From Candidatus Methylobacter titanis (GTDB lineage Bacteria > Pseudomonadota > Gammaproteobacteria > Methylococcales > Methylomonadaceae), in contig JAQSDX010000018.1 of assembly GCA_029946125.1 (NCBI GenBank), forward strand, positions 15,309-58,143: 42,835 nt of DNA, read 5' to 3'. Each line of letters begins with the position of its first letter. Position 1 is the first letter of the stretch. Made by a program: the position numbers and the translations under genes. Below the pieces are notes generated by a model that saw only the letters and a list, made by a program, of their open reading frames with translations, was not told the DNA's origin and searched no databases. This document shows, one piece after another, positions 26,482 through 36,977 of this stretch.

Positions 26482-29454
26482 TTAGCCCAGTTCATCAAGC
26501 AATGTTTGAGCTATATTTTTTTGCTCAACCGTACCTTGATCAAGCACCTCTCTGGCCAAATCCTTAGCCGCATCGGCATCTCCCATATCGACATACGCTT
26601 TTGCCAAATCCAGTTTAGTTTCCAACTCATCCCTATCGGTAAGCGCAGAAACATCAAACGCCTCATACTGACCGGAGTCCTGATCCCTTCTTGTTGGGGG
26701 TAAATCCAAATCCAAATCAAAATTAAAGTCAAAATCCCCATCCATATCATCATTAAAACTCAACGAATCATTTGACTCTAAGGCACTAAAATCAAGACTA
26801 TCAACTTCTTTTTTTTCAGCATGATCGAAACTAAAATCAAAATCATGCGATTTATATTTGTCTACACTTGCCTCTGGGAGGGAGGACAATAAAGCATCAG
26901 AACCGGTAAAATCTTGATCGGCTTTATCTGACTTGTTGGCATCCATTGAAAATGAGCTTAAATCAAAATCTTCTATGGGTGCAACCGAAGGACTACCTGC
27001 CTGCGTATTGAGGGCTATAACACCATTATCTGATTCTATGGAAAATGAACTGAAATCAAAATCAATGCCCTTACTCGCCGCCCCTAAGGACTTACCGATA
27101 GTAGTATTGGATACAATAACACCTTGGTCCGCACCATCGAATTCTATTGAAAATGGACTTAAATCGAAATTAACATCCTCTACCTGTTCTCTTGACAATG
27201 CATCAACCTGAACACGGGGATCTATAGCCTCTTTTTCCGCCTCATTAGGCTCGTTGGTATCCAACGAAAATGAACTTAAATCAAAATCAATATCTTCGTT
27301 ATTTCGTTGCGTCTCAACAACGTCATCTTTAGCTTTATCAGATGAAGTTAAATCAAAATCAAGTGTATCATTCTTCAACTCAGTCGCTTCCTTGACAAAA
27401 GTATCATCCTCTGACTTTACAAAAGAAACGGCTTCAGGAATTACGCTCTCTATATTGGGCGCATTATCCCCATTGATACTTTCGCCAGTATTTTCAATGG
27501 CTTCATCCTCAGTCATAGCGAACAGATCATCCCCGGATGAAAATAATGGCGAATCAGGGCAAATTTCACGTCCCATTTCCGTCGCTTTTTCCCAAAAATC
27601 AGCTTCATTACGCTTACCTATTTTCGCCAGTTCAGCGGCATAAGCTTCAAAATCTGCTTTGCTTTCATTAGCGTAAAAAATTTCCAGCAACTTTAATTTA
27701 CATTCATCTCGATCCGGTTGATCTTTAATTGCCTGCCGTATTAATTCTTCGGCCTGCTGATAACGACCATAAGCAAGATACACGTCAGCCTCGGATATCG
27801 GATCAATTTCCCCCTGATCGGTATCAAATGAGTCGAAGTCACTGGGTGTAAATTCACTTAAGAAAGAACTTTCACCCACTGTACCCGTATCATTATCCTG
27901 AACAGCTGGACTAGTTTCGACAATGGGTACAGAAATATTTTCATCAACTGCAGATGCTTCTACCATTATGGTTGAAGCAAACATACTCTCTGTATTCGTT
28001 TCCTCATCAACTTTATGTTTCCGCCACCAAAGCCAACCTAGCAGAGTCAAAATTGCCGTACCCGCACTACCCACCACTAGATAGTAAGTATCCAGTAAAC
28101 TGCTTGTTTCAGGTTCCGGTTGAGCCAATGGCTTCACTGCTTCAGCCGATTGAACAATAGTGGGTTGGGAAACAGGTGTTATTTGATCCGCAGATTTGGC
28201 TGTCACCATCTCGCCCGGCACCGGTTGAGGCGGCTCAGCCGGTTGAACAACCGTTTGCTGAGGCGTTGCCATCGTTTGGTTCTCAAGCCTGGTTGCTGTA
28301 TCCTCACCTGGCAATACCTGCTGTTGAGCAACAGGATTTGCCAGGGATTGTTTCTGCAAAGCTGCGAACTGTTGATCCTTTAGAGCGATCAATTCCTGCA
28401 TCATCGCCAGTTGTTTTTCCAACCCTGATATCTTGCTTTGTAGCACACCATCTGCCGGCACGGCTGCACTTACATTGCCTTCAGCATGATTACCCTTAAC
28501 TACCTCCGACTGATCAGCTGTATCCTTATCAGAATCTTTTGACTCATTCACCGAGGTAATAACGGCATGATCAGCAACCGCCTGTTTAGCGGGAGCCGCC
28601 AGGGTTAACTGATTATCGACAGATACTTCGACTCCGCGCAGGGCGGGCTTTGCCTTTTCCGTGTCACCGGAAGCAGGAGCTGAACGTTTTTTCCACGCTT
28701 TTGTCTGCCGCTTGAACTCGGTTAACGCCTGATTTCTTGATAATTTCAGAACAATCCCTCTTTCAGGAATTTTCAGCATTTTTCCAGCCGTTAATCCATG
28801 AGCATTGCCTTTATTGAATGCATGAGGATTTGCTTGATAAATCGCAATCATCATTTGTTCTACGGAAACGTCGCCCTGTCCTCGGGTTCGTTCAGCCACA
28901 CTCCAAAGCGTATCATTCGAAAGTGTCGGGCCATATTCGTCCTCACTGCTTTGTCCATTGGCATACGCTTGACTTTGAGGCATAACGACTGATGGTTGCG
29001 CATAGCTTTCAGTGCGGGTTGAAACCGGAAAGGTTGCTGGGTTATAAGCTGACGGAGGATCCACTAATACTGTAAATCCACGATACAGATTGCCTTTTGG
29101 CCAGCTCACTTCAAGCAGAAAATCCAAAAAAGGTTCCTTTAATGCTTCGTTCGAAGTCAGTTTAATAATCGCCGAACCATTAGCCTGAGTCATGGTTTCA
29201 AATTTAATTTTCGACAGAAAATAAGTCCATGACACCCCCGCTTCATCAAATTTCTCCGGTGGAGCCAATTTCACCTTAATGTCTGACACGTTTTCGCCTG
29301 ACAAGACTAAAGAAATCTCAGCATTGAGATTTTGATTAAGGGCCGAATGTAATGTGATTTCGCCAATCCCTAATGCTTGACCACTAACTGGTGCCAGTAA
29401 CGATACAACCGCTAAAGTTTTAGTTAACAATCGCACGTTGCTCTTCTTCACCAT
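26482..29454 (-). CDS. fimV: FimV, polar organiser protein
   Basis: About 990 residues. Signal peptide (to about 30, VSGQALG), the FimV N-terminal domain with LGIGEITLHSALNQNLNAEI, a LysM domain (about 172-228) for peptidoglycan binding, a Pro/Gln-rich and coiled-coil region (about 330-360), one membrane helix (about 450-475), and a long acidic cytoplasmic part. That part has a TPR-like segment (about 545-610), repeated FDLSSFS motifs (about 720-850) and the conserved C-terminal helix pair ending TLLDELG. FimV/HubP proteins organise pole functions (pili, flagella, chemotaxis). ATG 29454 is preferred over an in-frame GTG three codons upstream. Confidence 0.93.
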   Translation of the reverse strand: MVKKSNVRLLTKTLAVVSLLAPVSGQALGIGEITLHSALNQNLNAEISLVLSGENVSDIKVKLAPPEKFDEAGVSWTYFLSKIKFETMTQANGSAIIKLTSNEALKEPFLDFLLEVSWPKGNLYRGFTVLVDPPSAYNPATFPVSTRTESYAQPSVVMPQSQAYANGQSSEDEYGPTLSNDTLWSVAERTRGQGDVSVEQMMIAIYQANPHAFNKGNAHGLTAGKMLKIPERGIVLKLSRNQALTEFKRQTKAWKKRSAPASGDTEKAKPALRGVEVSVDNQLTLAAPAKQAVADHAVITSVNESKDSDKDTADQSEVVKGNHAEGNVSAAVPADGVLQSKISGLEKQLAMMQELIALKDQQFAALQKQSLANPVAQQQVLPGEDTATRLENQTMATPQQTVVQPAEPPQPVPGEMVTAKSADQITPVSQPTIVQSAEAVKPLAQPEPETSSLLDTYYLVVGSAGTAILTLLGWLWWRKHKVDEETNTESMFASTIMVEASAVDENISVPIVETSPAVQDNDTGTVGESSFLSEFTPSDFDSFDTDQGEIDPISEADVYLAYGRYQQAEELIRQAIKDQPDRDECKLKLLEIFYANESKADFEAYAAELAKIGKRNEADFWEKATEMGREICPDSPLFSSGDDLFAMTEDEAIENTGESINGDNAPNIESVIPEAVSFVKSEDDTFVKEATELKNDTLDFDLTSSDKAKDDVVETQRNNEDIDFDLSSFSLDTNEPNEAEKEAIDPRVQVDALSREQVEDVNFDLSPFSIEFDGADQGVIVSNTTIGKSLGAASKGIDFDFSSFSIESDNGVIALNTQAGSPSVAPIEDFDLSSFSMDANKSDKADQDFTGSDALLSSLPEASVDKYKSHDFDFSFDHAEKKEVDSLDFSALESNDSLSFNDDMDGDFDFNFDLDLDLPPTRRDQDSGQYEAFDVSALTDRDELETKLDLAKAYVDMGDADAAKDLAREVLDQGTVEQKNIAQTLLDELG

Positions 29455-29505
29455 AGTTACCACTATTTCTTACCGCGTCCAGTCAAATATGTAGACAAGC
29501 TTAGC

Positions 29506-30528
29506 CTAGATGTAATTTTTTACCAGCACTTCAGCTATTTGCACACTGTTTAATGCAGCGCCTTTTCGAACATTGTCACCCACCACCCACAAATCAATTC
29601 CTTGAGGATGAGATATATCTTCCCGGATACGCCCTACAAACACATCATCATGGCCTGATGACTCGGTAACCGCCGTCGGATAACCGCCGTCTTTACGTTC
29701 ATCCATAACCGTCACACCGGGCGCTTGCTCAAGCAGGGCTCTTACTGTAGCGACGTCAATTTTCTTACGGGTCTCAATATGCACCGCCTCGGAATGTCCG
29801 TAAAAAACCGGAACCCGCACCGCGGTTGCGTTAACCAAAATACTGTCGTCACCCAGGATTTTTTGAGTTTCCCACACCATCTTCATTTCTTCTTTGGTAT
29901 AACCATTGTCCATGAATACGTCAATCTGCGGTAACACGTTAAAAGCAATCTGTTTGGGATAGACGTTGGTGATAATAGGCTGCATGTTAAGCAAACTGGT
30001 GGTTTGCCGAACCAGCTCTTCTATCGCTTCTTTGCCGGTACCCGAGACAGCCTGGTAGGTACAGACATTGATACGCGAAATCCCCACCGCATCATGAATA
30101 GGCTTTAACGCCACCAACATCTGAATGGTTGAACAATTCGGATTAGCGATAATACCGCGATTTTTATAGTCGGCGATTTTTTCGGGGTTGACCTCGGGCA
30201 CCACCAGCGGAATATCATCGTCATAACGAAATTCTGAAGTATTATCAATCACAATACAGCCGGCAGCGACGGCTTTTGGCGCATATTCTGCCGAAACCGA
30301 GGCTCCCGGTGAAAACAAACCGATTTGCACCTTTGAAAAATCGAACGTAGCCAAATCTTTTACGACTAATGATCCGCCTTTAAAAGAAATTCTTTTACCT
30401 GCCGAATTGCTGCTGGCCAAGGCATAAACCTCGCCGACAGGAAAATCACGCTCTTCCAGCAGAGACAACATGGCCTCACCGACGGCACCGGTAGCACCAA
30501 CCACAGCAACATTATATAGCTTGGTCAT
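29506..30528 (-). CDS. asd: Aspartate-semialdehyde dehydrogenase
   Basis: NADPH-dependent enzyme converting aspartyl phosphate to aspartate semialdehyde, the branch point to lysine/diaminopimelate, methionine and threonine. 340 residues from MTKLYNVAVVGATGAVGEAM. The nucleotide-binding GATGAVGE motif lies near the start, and the catalytic Cys132 is in ANPNCSTIQ. The start has an AAGGGAG ribosome-binding site 6 bp upstream; a longer in-frame start is unlikely. Located upstream of fimV, as in Pseudomonas. Confidence 0.96.
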   Translation of the reverse strand: MTKLYNVAVVGATGAVGEAMLSLLEERDFPVGEVYALASSNSAGKRISFKGGSLVVKDLATFDFSKVQIGLFSPGASVSAEYAPKAVAAGCIVIDNTSEFRYDDDIPLVVPEVNPEKIADYKNRGIIANPNCSTIQMLVALKPIHDAVGISRINVCTYQAVSGTGKEAIEELVRQTTSLLNMQPIITNVYPKQIAFNVLPQIDVFMDNGYTKEEMKMVWETQKILGDDSILVNATAVRVPVFYGHSEAVHIETRKKIDVATVRALLEQAPGVTVMDERKDGGYPTAVTESSGHDDVFVGRIREDISHPQGIDLWVVGDNVRKGAALNSVQIAEVLVKNYI

Positions 30529-30700
30529 CTTAAGCTCCCTTCTGGACAACGGAAACAGCTGCGCACATCAATGGCATCGCAACGGAATTTATATAACTAT
30601 CAGCCGGTAAAACCACATCTTTCTTTGTCATTAAATTTAAAAACCTTTTATTCTAGAATTTGAATACCGATGATCACTACGTTTTTTTATGCCTGCCATC

Positions 30701-31435
<735 letters not shown>

Positions 31436-31548
31436 AAAGCGAACAAAAAAATAACGGGCTATTTTATAACACATCAAATTTTATCTCTTGTAAAAATATG
31501 GTTATATCCCTATTCTTAGCAAGTTTTTTTACATTCAGGAGAATAATA

Positions 31549-32025
31549 ATGCGTGTTGAAGATTTAATGACTTCAAAAGTATTTACCGTCGAGCAGCACG
31601 ACTTGATTGATCGTGTCTTTTTCTTAATTCATTACGAAAGAATTCGTCACTTACCGGTCGTTGAAAAAGGCAAAGTTATCGGGATTGTATCGGACCGGGA
31701 TCTGTACAAAGCTTTAGGTCCAAAAAGCAACTCTAACGCAATTGAAACAGCAACTGGATCCGGTACTACAGAACTTCATGTCGTCCCTAAAAAAGTGCAA
31801 CATATCATGCACCGGGGAGTCATAACCGTTAGCCGTGACACCTACGCATCAGAAGCGGCGGCACTCATGGCCGAACATAAAGTTGGCGCATTGCCTGTCG
31901 TCGATAAAGACAACAAGCTGGTCGGCATTCTATCCTCTACCGACATACTCCGCGTTTTTTCAAAAATCGAAAAAGCGGGTGAAACACGGGAGCAAAGAAT
32001 CGCAGCCGGCGTCAGCCATAAATAA
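31549..32025 (+). CDS. CBS-domain-pair protein
   Basis: 158 residues from MRVEDLMTSKVFTVEQHD, preceded by a consensus CAGGAG ribosome-binding site; the frame is open upstream but without such a site. Two CBS domains (about 1-65 and 80-140), each with the typical RHLPVVEKGKVIGIVSDRDL and ALPVVDKDNKLVGILSSTDIL segments. Stand-alone CBS pairs sense adenine nucleotides and regulate partners. The divergent position next to adk is suggestive but not proof of a link. The C-terminal tail is basic. Confidence 0.88.
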   Translation: MRVEDLMTSKVFTVEQHDLIDRVFFLIHYERIRHLPVVEKGKVIGIVSDRDLYKALGPKSNSNAIETATGSGTTELHVVPKKVQHIMHRGVITVSRDTYASEAAALMAEHKVGALPVVDKDNKLVGILSSTDILRVFSKIEKAGETREQRIAAGVSHK

Positions 32026-32049
32026 AGCGATGCAATTTGTGTAACCCCA

Positions 32050-32076
32050 AAGCCCCGGTGTAATGGGGCTTTTTTG
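32050..32076 (+). terminator. Intrinsic terminator of the CBS-pair gene
   Basis: 7-bp stem AAGCCCC/GGGGCTT with an 8-nt loop followed by a T-run. It overlaps the longest possible start of the next gene (32063), supporting the later start at 32096. Confidence 0.9.
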
Positions 32077-32095
32077 TTTTAACCGGCAACCAACC

Positions 32096-32662
32096 ATGAC
32101 CCATAAAACACTTTCAGATCAAGCTATTAATGCCGCAACACAGGCCTGGCTGAAGTCCGTTATCATTGACTACGGCATCTGCCCATTCGCAAAGCGTGAA
32201 CTGGAACGAGGCAGCATTCATTTCAGCGTCAATCACGATACCACCATTGAAAATTGCCTGCTGCATCTGATACTTGAATGCGCTCGGCTGGATACTGACC
32301 CCGACATTGAAACCACGCTACTGATTTATGCCGATGCGTTTACAGAATTCGACGACTATCTGGACTTTGTTGAAATCGCCGAATCCTTGTTAATTGAACA
32401 GGGCTATGAAGGCGCTTACCAGCTGGCGAGCTTTCATCCCGAGTACTGCTTTCAAGGCAGCGGTCCGGATGATGCGGCAAATTACACCAACCGCTCGCCT
32501 TACCCGATGTTACATTTGCTGCGGGAAACCAGTATAGATAGGGCCGTAGCCAGCCACCCCGATCCAGAAAGCATCCCGCAACATAATATTGAATTAACCC
32601 GAAAACTGGGCTTGGTCAAAATGCAGGCTTTATTAGCGGCGTGTTATCCGGTTAAGCCATAA
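32096..32662 (+). CDS. DUF1415 family protein
   Basis: 188-residue soluble protein of the DUF1415 family. The characteristic segments are the early WLKSVIIDYGICPFAKRE, then FVEIAESLLIEQGYEGAYQLASFHPEYCFQGS, and SPYPMLHLLRETSIDRAV. No catalytic function is known. The start was placed at MTHKTLSDQA because an 11-residue longer version would start inside the preceding terminator. Convergent with the next gene. Confidence 0.88.
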   Translation: MTHKTLSDQAINAATQAWLKSVIIDYGICPFAKRELERGSIHFSVNHDTTIENCLLHLILECARLDTDPDIETTLLIYADAFTEFDDYLDFVEIAESLLIEQGYEGAYQLASFHPEYCFQGSGPDDAANYTNRSPYPMLHLLRETSIDRAVASHPDPESIPQHNIELTRKLGLVKMQALLAACYPVKP

Positions 32663-32670
32663 GAAGCGGC

Positions 32671-33072
32671 TCAGTGTTGTTGCTTAAAAGCCTCTAACTC
32701 CTTAGCCCGCGCGGCAGTCGCAGACATGAAACAGTCATTTGCGCTAACGCGAGCCAAGGTACCGCCATCGGGATCGTAATAAAAATCGCAATTGGCTTTT
32801 CTGTATTTAAGCCATAAACGCTGAACGTCCTGCAGCTGCTGCTTACGTTCGGAAGAAAGGCCGGCAATCACTTCCTTATAAGCCTTGTTTAACAGAACAT
32901 CTTGCCGCTCGGTTTCAGCGCCGATACATTCAATCATTGACTGCGTAACACCTCCGGCCTGATCCATACAGATCGAAAATGCTTGACTTAAATCCTCGTC
33001 AGCTGCACCGGCCGGCTGAACTATTGCAGCTATTAACCCGGCAATCGCTGCATATTTAAAAAAAGACATCAT
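32671..33072 (-). CDS. LprI-like periplasmic protein (DUF1311)
   Basis: 133 residues with a signal peptide (about 1-24, cleaved near PAGA-ADE). The domain is of the lysozyme-inhibitor LprI-like type: four Cys (about residues 35, 49, 95, 113) and the hallmark LNKAYKEVIAGLSSERKQQLQDVQRLWLKYRKANCDF. Some relatives inhibit lysozyme; most are untested. Two adjacent ATGs occur; the second (33069) has better spacing to GGGAG. Confidence 0.86.
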   Translation of the reverse strand: MMSFFKYAAIAGLIAAIVQPAGAADEDLSQAFSICMDQAGGVTQSMIECIGAETERQDVLLNKAYKEVIAGLSSERKQQLQDVQRLWLKYRKANCDFYYDPDGGTLARVSANDCFMSATAARAKELEAFKQQH

Positions 33073-33105
33073 CGCTCCCTTACAGCCTTGCTATAAAACA
33101 GAATA

Positions 33106-33909
33106 CTACTTGATCTCTGCTGCTGCGGCGACAACAGTTTCAACCGCAACTTCAGTTTCATCGCTGACAGGCGCCGCTTCAACAGCCGCCTTGAATGGGT
33201 CCACAGCGGCAGCGTCATTTTTAACCGCAACGTCAGGCTGCACATCGTCAACAACAGCTTCAACAACTGCCTCATTAATTTTAGTCTCAACTTCCGGAAC
33301 CTTAACCTTATTTAAGGATTCCATAAAAGCCACAAACCAATCCTGATTTTTCACGGTGTTAAGATCAGGATCTTCACGTATATCGACCGCTGCCGGCAAA
33401 CTGCCCTTCCCTTTAGAGATTTCCAGAGCGGTCAGACAGGCCTCTTTATCGCCGCGCAAACCATAGATACAGGCCAAATTATAAGAAGCCGATCCGGCCT
33501 GTATCGCGTTGGCTTTTTCAAAATAGCTCTGGGCGCTTGCATACAAACCATCATTAAGTCCGACCGCTTTAATCCGCGCCAATTCCATGAATGCCACGCC
33601 GCCATCGATAGCCGCACCCAGATAGGCAGGCTCAATAGTCAGGCAAAAAGAAAATTTAGCAATAGCATCCTGATAAAGTTTGGCAGCCTGCTCGCCGGAC
33701 TTGGTTCTCGCCTGATGCAGCAACGCAAATCCCCAGTTATATAATGCCTCAGCAATTAACGGCTCGTTAGCAACGACCTCGGCATAATCATGATAGACCT
33801 TGTTAAATAATTGATCAGCCTTAGCGCCTTCGCTGCTGCGCGCTTCGGTTGTTTGTTTGATAGCAGCTTTCAACTTAGCTTTTTTTGTTATTGAGTCAAA
33901 AAACGACAT
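33106..33909 (-). CDS. TPR-repeat protein with acidic Ala/Val-rich tail
   Basis: 267 residues without a signal peptide. Residues about 30-155 form helical TPR-like repeats (AEALYNWGFALLHQARTKSGEQAAKLYQDAI, SASYNLACIYGLRGDKEACLTALEI). They are followed by a segment with DIREDPDLNTVKNQDWFVAFM, typical of bacterial TPR end caps. The last ~65 residues are low-complexity, rich in Ala, Val, Glu and Asp. Likely a cytoplasmic protein-protein adaptor; partner unknown. A good AAGAGAG ribosome-binding site precedes it. Confidence 0.8.
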   Translation of the reverse strand: MSFFDSITKKAKLKAAIKQTTEARSSEGAKADQLFNKVYHDYAEVVANEPLIAEALYNWGFALLHQARTKSGEQAAKLYQDAIAKFSFCLTIEPAYLGAAIDGGVAFMELARIKAVGLNDGLYASAQSYFEKANAIQAGSASYNLACIYGLRGDKEACLTALEISKGKGSLPAAVDIREDPDLNTVKNQDWFVAFMESLNKVKVPEVETKINEAVVEAVVDDVQPDVAVKNDAAAVDPFKAAVEAAPVSDETEVAVETVVAAAAEIK

Positions 33910-34030
33910 GCTTTATCTCTCTTGATTTAGTAGTTTATGATTGTACGATATAGAATAACAGCTGAGCTGATAACAATACCATTCAAAATCTGTACGTATC
34001 AGATTGCCGGAACACCATAAAGAGAAAAAT

Positions 34031-34330
34031 ATGAACGAATCAAACTGTTGCGATATCGCCAAAGAAAAAGTAAATTTGGAAACTTCACAAATTGCCTGGA
34101 AAGAATTGCAACGTTTTTTTGCTAGCGGCACTGCAGTATTCGTCGCCCCAGACCTGGATTTAGTCGATGTAGCCTATCAGTTTTCGATCGACCATAAAGA
34201 TCAGGTAGCGTTATGGATGCAAAGCAATCAGGTAGCGCTGGTATCCGATCAGCAGGCAACCGACTGGTTTAAAGCCGATGCGGAAGTATGGGCTGTTGTG
34301 GTAAAACCCTGGATACTGGTCCAACAATAA
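34031..34330 (+). CDS. DUF2288 family protein
   Basis: 99-residue protein from MNESNCCDIAKEKVNLE, with an AAAGAG ribosome-binding site; a longer in-frame start 9 codons upstream lacks one. The family pattern is clear: ETSQIAWKELQRFFASGTAVFVAPDLDLVDVAYQF and a C-terminal VWAVVVKPWILVQQ. Conserved in proteobacteria and cyanobacteria, with no known function. Confidence 0.86.
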   Translation: MNESNCCDIAKEKVNLETSQIAWKELQRFFASGTAVFVAPDLDLVDVAYQFSIDHKDQVALWMQSNQVALVSDQQATDWFKADAEVWAVVVKPWILVQQ

Positions 34331-34358
34331 CCCATACCGTTTGATGCGCTACTTTAGC

Positions 34359-35684
34359 TTAATCCTTGCCCCTGGAACCTGATCTTCCCTTACCTCTTGC
34401 TTCGATCCGCTTGCTGTCAGGCTGCTTAACGCCACGAACCGTCGGTTTAGCGCCGCGAACCGCAGGTTTTTTAGTATGCCGTAAATCCTTTTTACCGGTC
34501 GTTTTATGGGGCGCGTTCTTTTTAGGCGCATCATTCACCTTTAACGATACCGGCTCATAGCCGGTATCAGCGACACGCGGAATTTGCCGCTTGAGTAGTT
34601 TTTCAATTTCCACCAGCATATAGGCTTCTTCCGGACATACCAGCGACAAGGCTTCACCATTGGCGCCGGCACGTCCGGTTCGACCAATCCGGTGAATATA
34701 ATCTTCCGGTACATGCGGCAAATCAAAGTTCACCACATGCGGCAAGTCATCAATATCCAGCCCGCGTGCGGCAATATCGGTAGCAACCAATACCGAAACC
34801 TTACCGGTTTTAAACTGCTCCAGCGCCTTGTTGCGTGCGCCCTGCGTTTTATCGCCATGCAGCGCCGCGGTGCGGATACCGTCCTCAATCAACTGTTTTT
34901 CCAGACGGTCAGCGCCTTGTTTGGTGCGCACAAATACCAGCACTTGCTTCCAATTATTGCTGCCGATCAGATAGGACAATAACTCGCGTTTGTACTCACG
35001 ACCGATTCCGTACACACGTTCCGAAACGTTTTCAGCCGTGGCATTTTGCTTGGCCACTTCGACTTCAACGGGATTATTCAACAACTGCGAAGCCAGCGAT
35101 TTAATGGTATTAGGCACAGTCGCAGAAAACAGCAGGCTTTGCCGCTTTTTAGGCGTCAGCGCCATAATTTGCTTAATATCGGGCATGAAACCCATATCGA
35201 GCATACGATCCGCCTCATCGAGCACCAGTACTTCGACGTTGGACAGATTAATATTGCGCTGCTGCACGTGATCGATCAACCGCCCCGGCGTTGCCACCAC
35301 GATGTCGCAACCCCGGCGTAACTGACGGGTCTGGATGCCGATACTTGCACCGCCGACCACCGCTTCCACATGCAAAGGCAAATGCGCGCCGTAGGTTTTG
35401 ACGCTTTCATAGACCTGAGCGGCCAATTCACGGGTCGGCACTAAAATCAAGGCGCGAACCCGGCGCGGCTTTTGATGCGGATCATGGTTTTCAGCCAGCC
35501 GTTGCAATAACGGCAAGGTAAAACTGGCGGTTTTACCGGTTCCGGTTTGCGCGCCAGCCAAGACATCCTTACCGTCAAGGATCAAGGGAATGGCTTTTTG
35601 TTGTACCGGTGTAGGGGTGATATAGCCTTGATCGGCTACGGCTTTAAGGAGTTCGTCGGTTAAACCGAGCTGGGCGAAAGACAT
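34359..35684 (-). CDS. rhlE: DEAD-box RNA helicase, RhlE type
   Basis: 441-residue ATP-dependent RNA helicase. Q motif [11 protein letters not shown], motif I AQTGTGKT, Ia [21 protein letters not shown], and [12 protein letters not shown], in order. The C-terminal ~55 residues are a basic, low-complexity tail (repeated VRGxKPTVRG-like units) expected to bind RNA. The start [16 protein letters not shown] fits RhlE. Roles in family: ribosome assembly and RNA turnover. Confidence 0.94.
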   Translation of the reverse strand: MSFAQLGLTDELLKAVADQGYITPTPVQQKAIPLILDGKDVLAGAQTGTGKTASFTLPLLQRLAENHDPHQKPRRVRALILVPTRELAAQVYESVKTYGAHLPLHVEAVVGGASIGIQTRQLRRGCDIVVATPGRLIDHVQQRNINLSNVEVLVLDEADRMLDMGFMPDIKQIMALTPKKRQSLLFSATVPNTIKSLASQLLNNPVEVEVAKQNATAENVSERVYGIGREYKRELLSYLIGSNNWKQVLVFVRTKQGADRLEKQLIEDGIRTAALHGDKTQGARNKALEQFKTGKVSVLVATDIAARGLDIDDLPHVVNFDLPHVPEDYIHRIGRTGRAGANGEALSLVCPEEAYMLVEIEKLLKRQIPRVADTGYEPVSLKVNDAPKKNAPHKTTGKKDLRHTKKPAVRGAKPTVRGVKQPDSKRIEARGKGRSGSRGKD

Positions 35685-35770
35685 TTTTTAAATCTCAGGT
35701 AAAGGGGAAAGAAGGCAAAGGGCTAAGAGCGAAAGGCTAAGGGTTCAAGGGGATTTTTCGCCTTTCGTCC

Positions 35771-36778
35771 TTAGCCTCCCGTCATACTCATATAACGCAA
35801 TATAACCGGCTGCTCGTTAATATTAAATTCGTGTTTTTCCGGCTTAATCAGCATCGCATCGACAATGACCTGTTTTAGCCTCGCCATGTCGCCCGGATAA
35901 GTCCTGATGACCTGCTTTAAGTCGACCGAATGCTCATTGCCCAGACACAACAGCAAGCGCCCTTCAACAGTTAAGCGCACCCGGTTACAAGTGCTGCAAA
36001 AATTCTCGCTGTGAGGAGAAATAAAACCGACGCGGCTTTGTGTGCCTGCCACATTAAAATAATTCGACGGCCCGCCGGTTTTTTCAGGGGTAGCGACTAA
36101 AACAAATTTTTGTGCCAAATCGGCCTTGATCAAAGCACTGGAATAATAGGCCTCCGCCCGATCATGCTGACTGACGATGCCCAGCGGCATTTCCTCAATA
36201 AAGCTGATATCAATGCCGTTATCGACCGCAAACTGAACCAGATCATTGACTTCCTGATGATTTCTATCCTTAAGAATGACCGCATTGATTTTTAGCCGTT
36301 CAAATCCTGCGACTTTAGCGGCTTGAATACCTCTAAGCACCTGCTGCAAATCGCCGGTTCGGGTTATCGCCTTAAACTTGTCGGCATCCAGCGTATCCAG
36401 ACTGATATTGATGCGTTTTACACCCGCGTCTTTTAAAGACGCGGCCATCGTTTCAAGTTGAGAGCCATTGGTCGTTATTACCAGCTCAGTCAGACTTTCG
36501 ATACGTCCGATATTTTGCAACAATCCCAGCGCACCTTTTCTGACCAAAGGCTCGCCGCCGGTGATTCTGATTTTTTTTACCCCTAATTCAGCGAATGCTT
36601 GCGCTAGGGTATAAAGCTCTTCCAGCGTTAAAACCTGCGCGCGCGGCAAGAAGGTCATGTCTTCAGCCATGCAATACAGGCAACGGAAATCACAACGGTC
36701 GGTAATCGAGATTCTTAAATAATCGACAGTTCTGCCGAAACGGTCGATTAATTGAGTGGGAGGGGGCGTTTGAGTCAT
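35771..36778 (-). CDS. moaA: MoaA, GTP 3',8-cyclase
   Basis: Radical-SAM enzyme of molybdenum cofactor synthesis that rearranges GTP. 335 residues. The SAM-cluster motif is C29-x3-C33-x2-C36, and the C-terminal cluster motif is FCSTCNRVRLTVEGRLLLC. The C-terminal di-glycine tail (SMTGG) is intact. No Moco-riboswitch-like structure was recognised upstream. No other mo genes are in the window. Confidence 0.96.
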   Translation of the reverse strand: MTQTPPPTQLIDRFGRTVDYLRISITDRCDFRCLYCMAEDMTFLPRAQVLTLEELYTLAQAFAELGVKKIRITGGEPLVRKGALGLLQNIGRIESLTELVITTNGSQLETMAASLKDAGVKRINISLDTLDADKFKAITRTGDLQQVLRGIQAAKVAGFERLKINAVILKDRNHQEVNDLVQFAVDNGIDISFIEEMPLGIVSQHDRAEAYYSSALIKADLAQKFVLVATPEKTGGPSNYFNVAGTQSRVGFISPHSENFCSTCNRVRLTVEGRLLLCLGNEHSVDLKQVIRTYPGDMARLKQVIVDAMLIKPEKHEFNINEQPVILRYMSMTGG

Positions 36779-36869
36779 TAGACAGGCGATAAAAAATCCA
36801 AGACGCTAATATTAACATAGTATTGGCGTTTTATAAGCGAGCATCTGCTGACCGCTTGTACCATCGATC

Positions 36870-36977
36870 TGCAGGGGCGAATTTATTCGCCCCGTGGCAC
36901 CGTATAGATTGATTCGAGCAATATCATTCGTCCGAAGGGTATCGGGCAGGACAGCCCGGCATGAATTCTCCCCTACA
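36870..36977. repeat. 108-bp MITE-like element with inverted ends
   Basis: Left end TGCAGGGGCGAATTT and right end GAATTCTCCCCTACA are inverted repeats matching at 12 of 15 positions. Inside the left end is a perfect palindrome, GGGGCGAATTTATTCGCCCC (36873-36892). Its right end runs over the 3' end of the Nudix-ThiE gene and supplies that gene's stop codon. No coding content. Confidence 0.6.

Noticed and set aside
35695-35777. Purine-rich AAAGGGCTAAGG repeats and AGGCTAAGG/CCTTAGCCT pair between rhlE and moaA
   Set aside because: The complementary arm overlaps the end of moaA and no T-run follows. Looks like low-complexity sequence; not called as a terminator or element.
36803-36829. Inverted repeat upstream of moaA as a possible Moco riboswitch
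   Set aside because: Only a short ACGCtAATA/TATTgGCGT hairpin is present. The multi-stem Moco structure is not recognisable.
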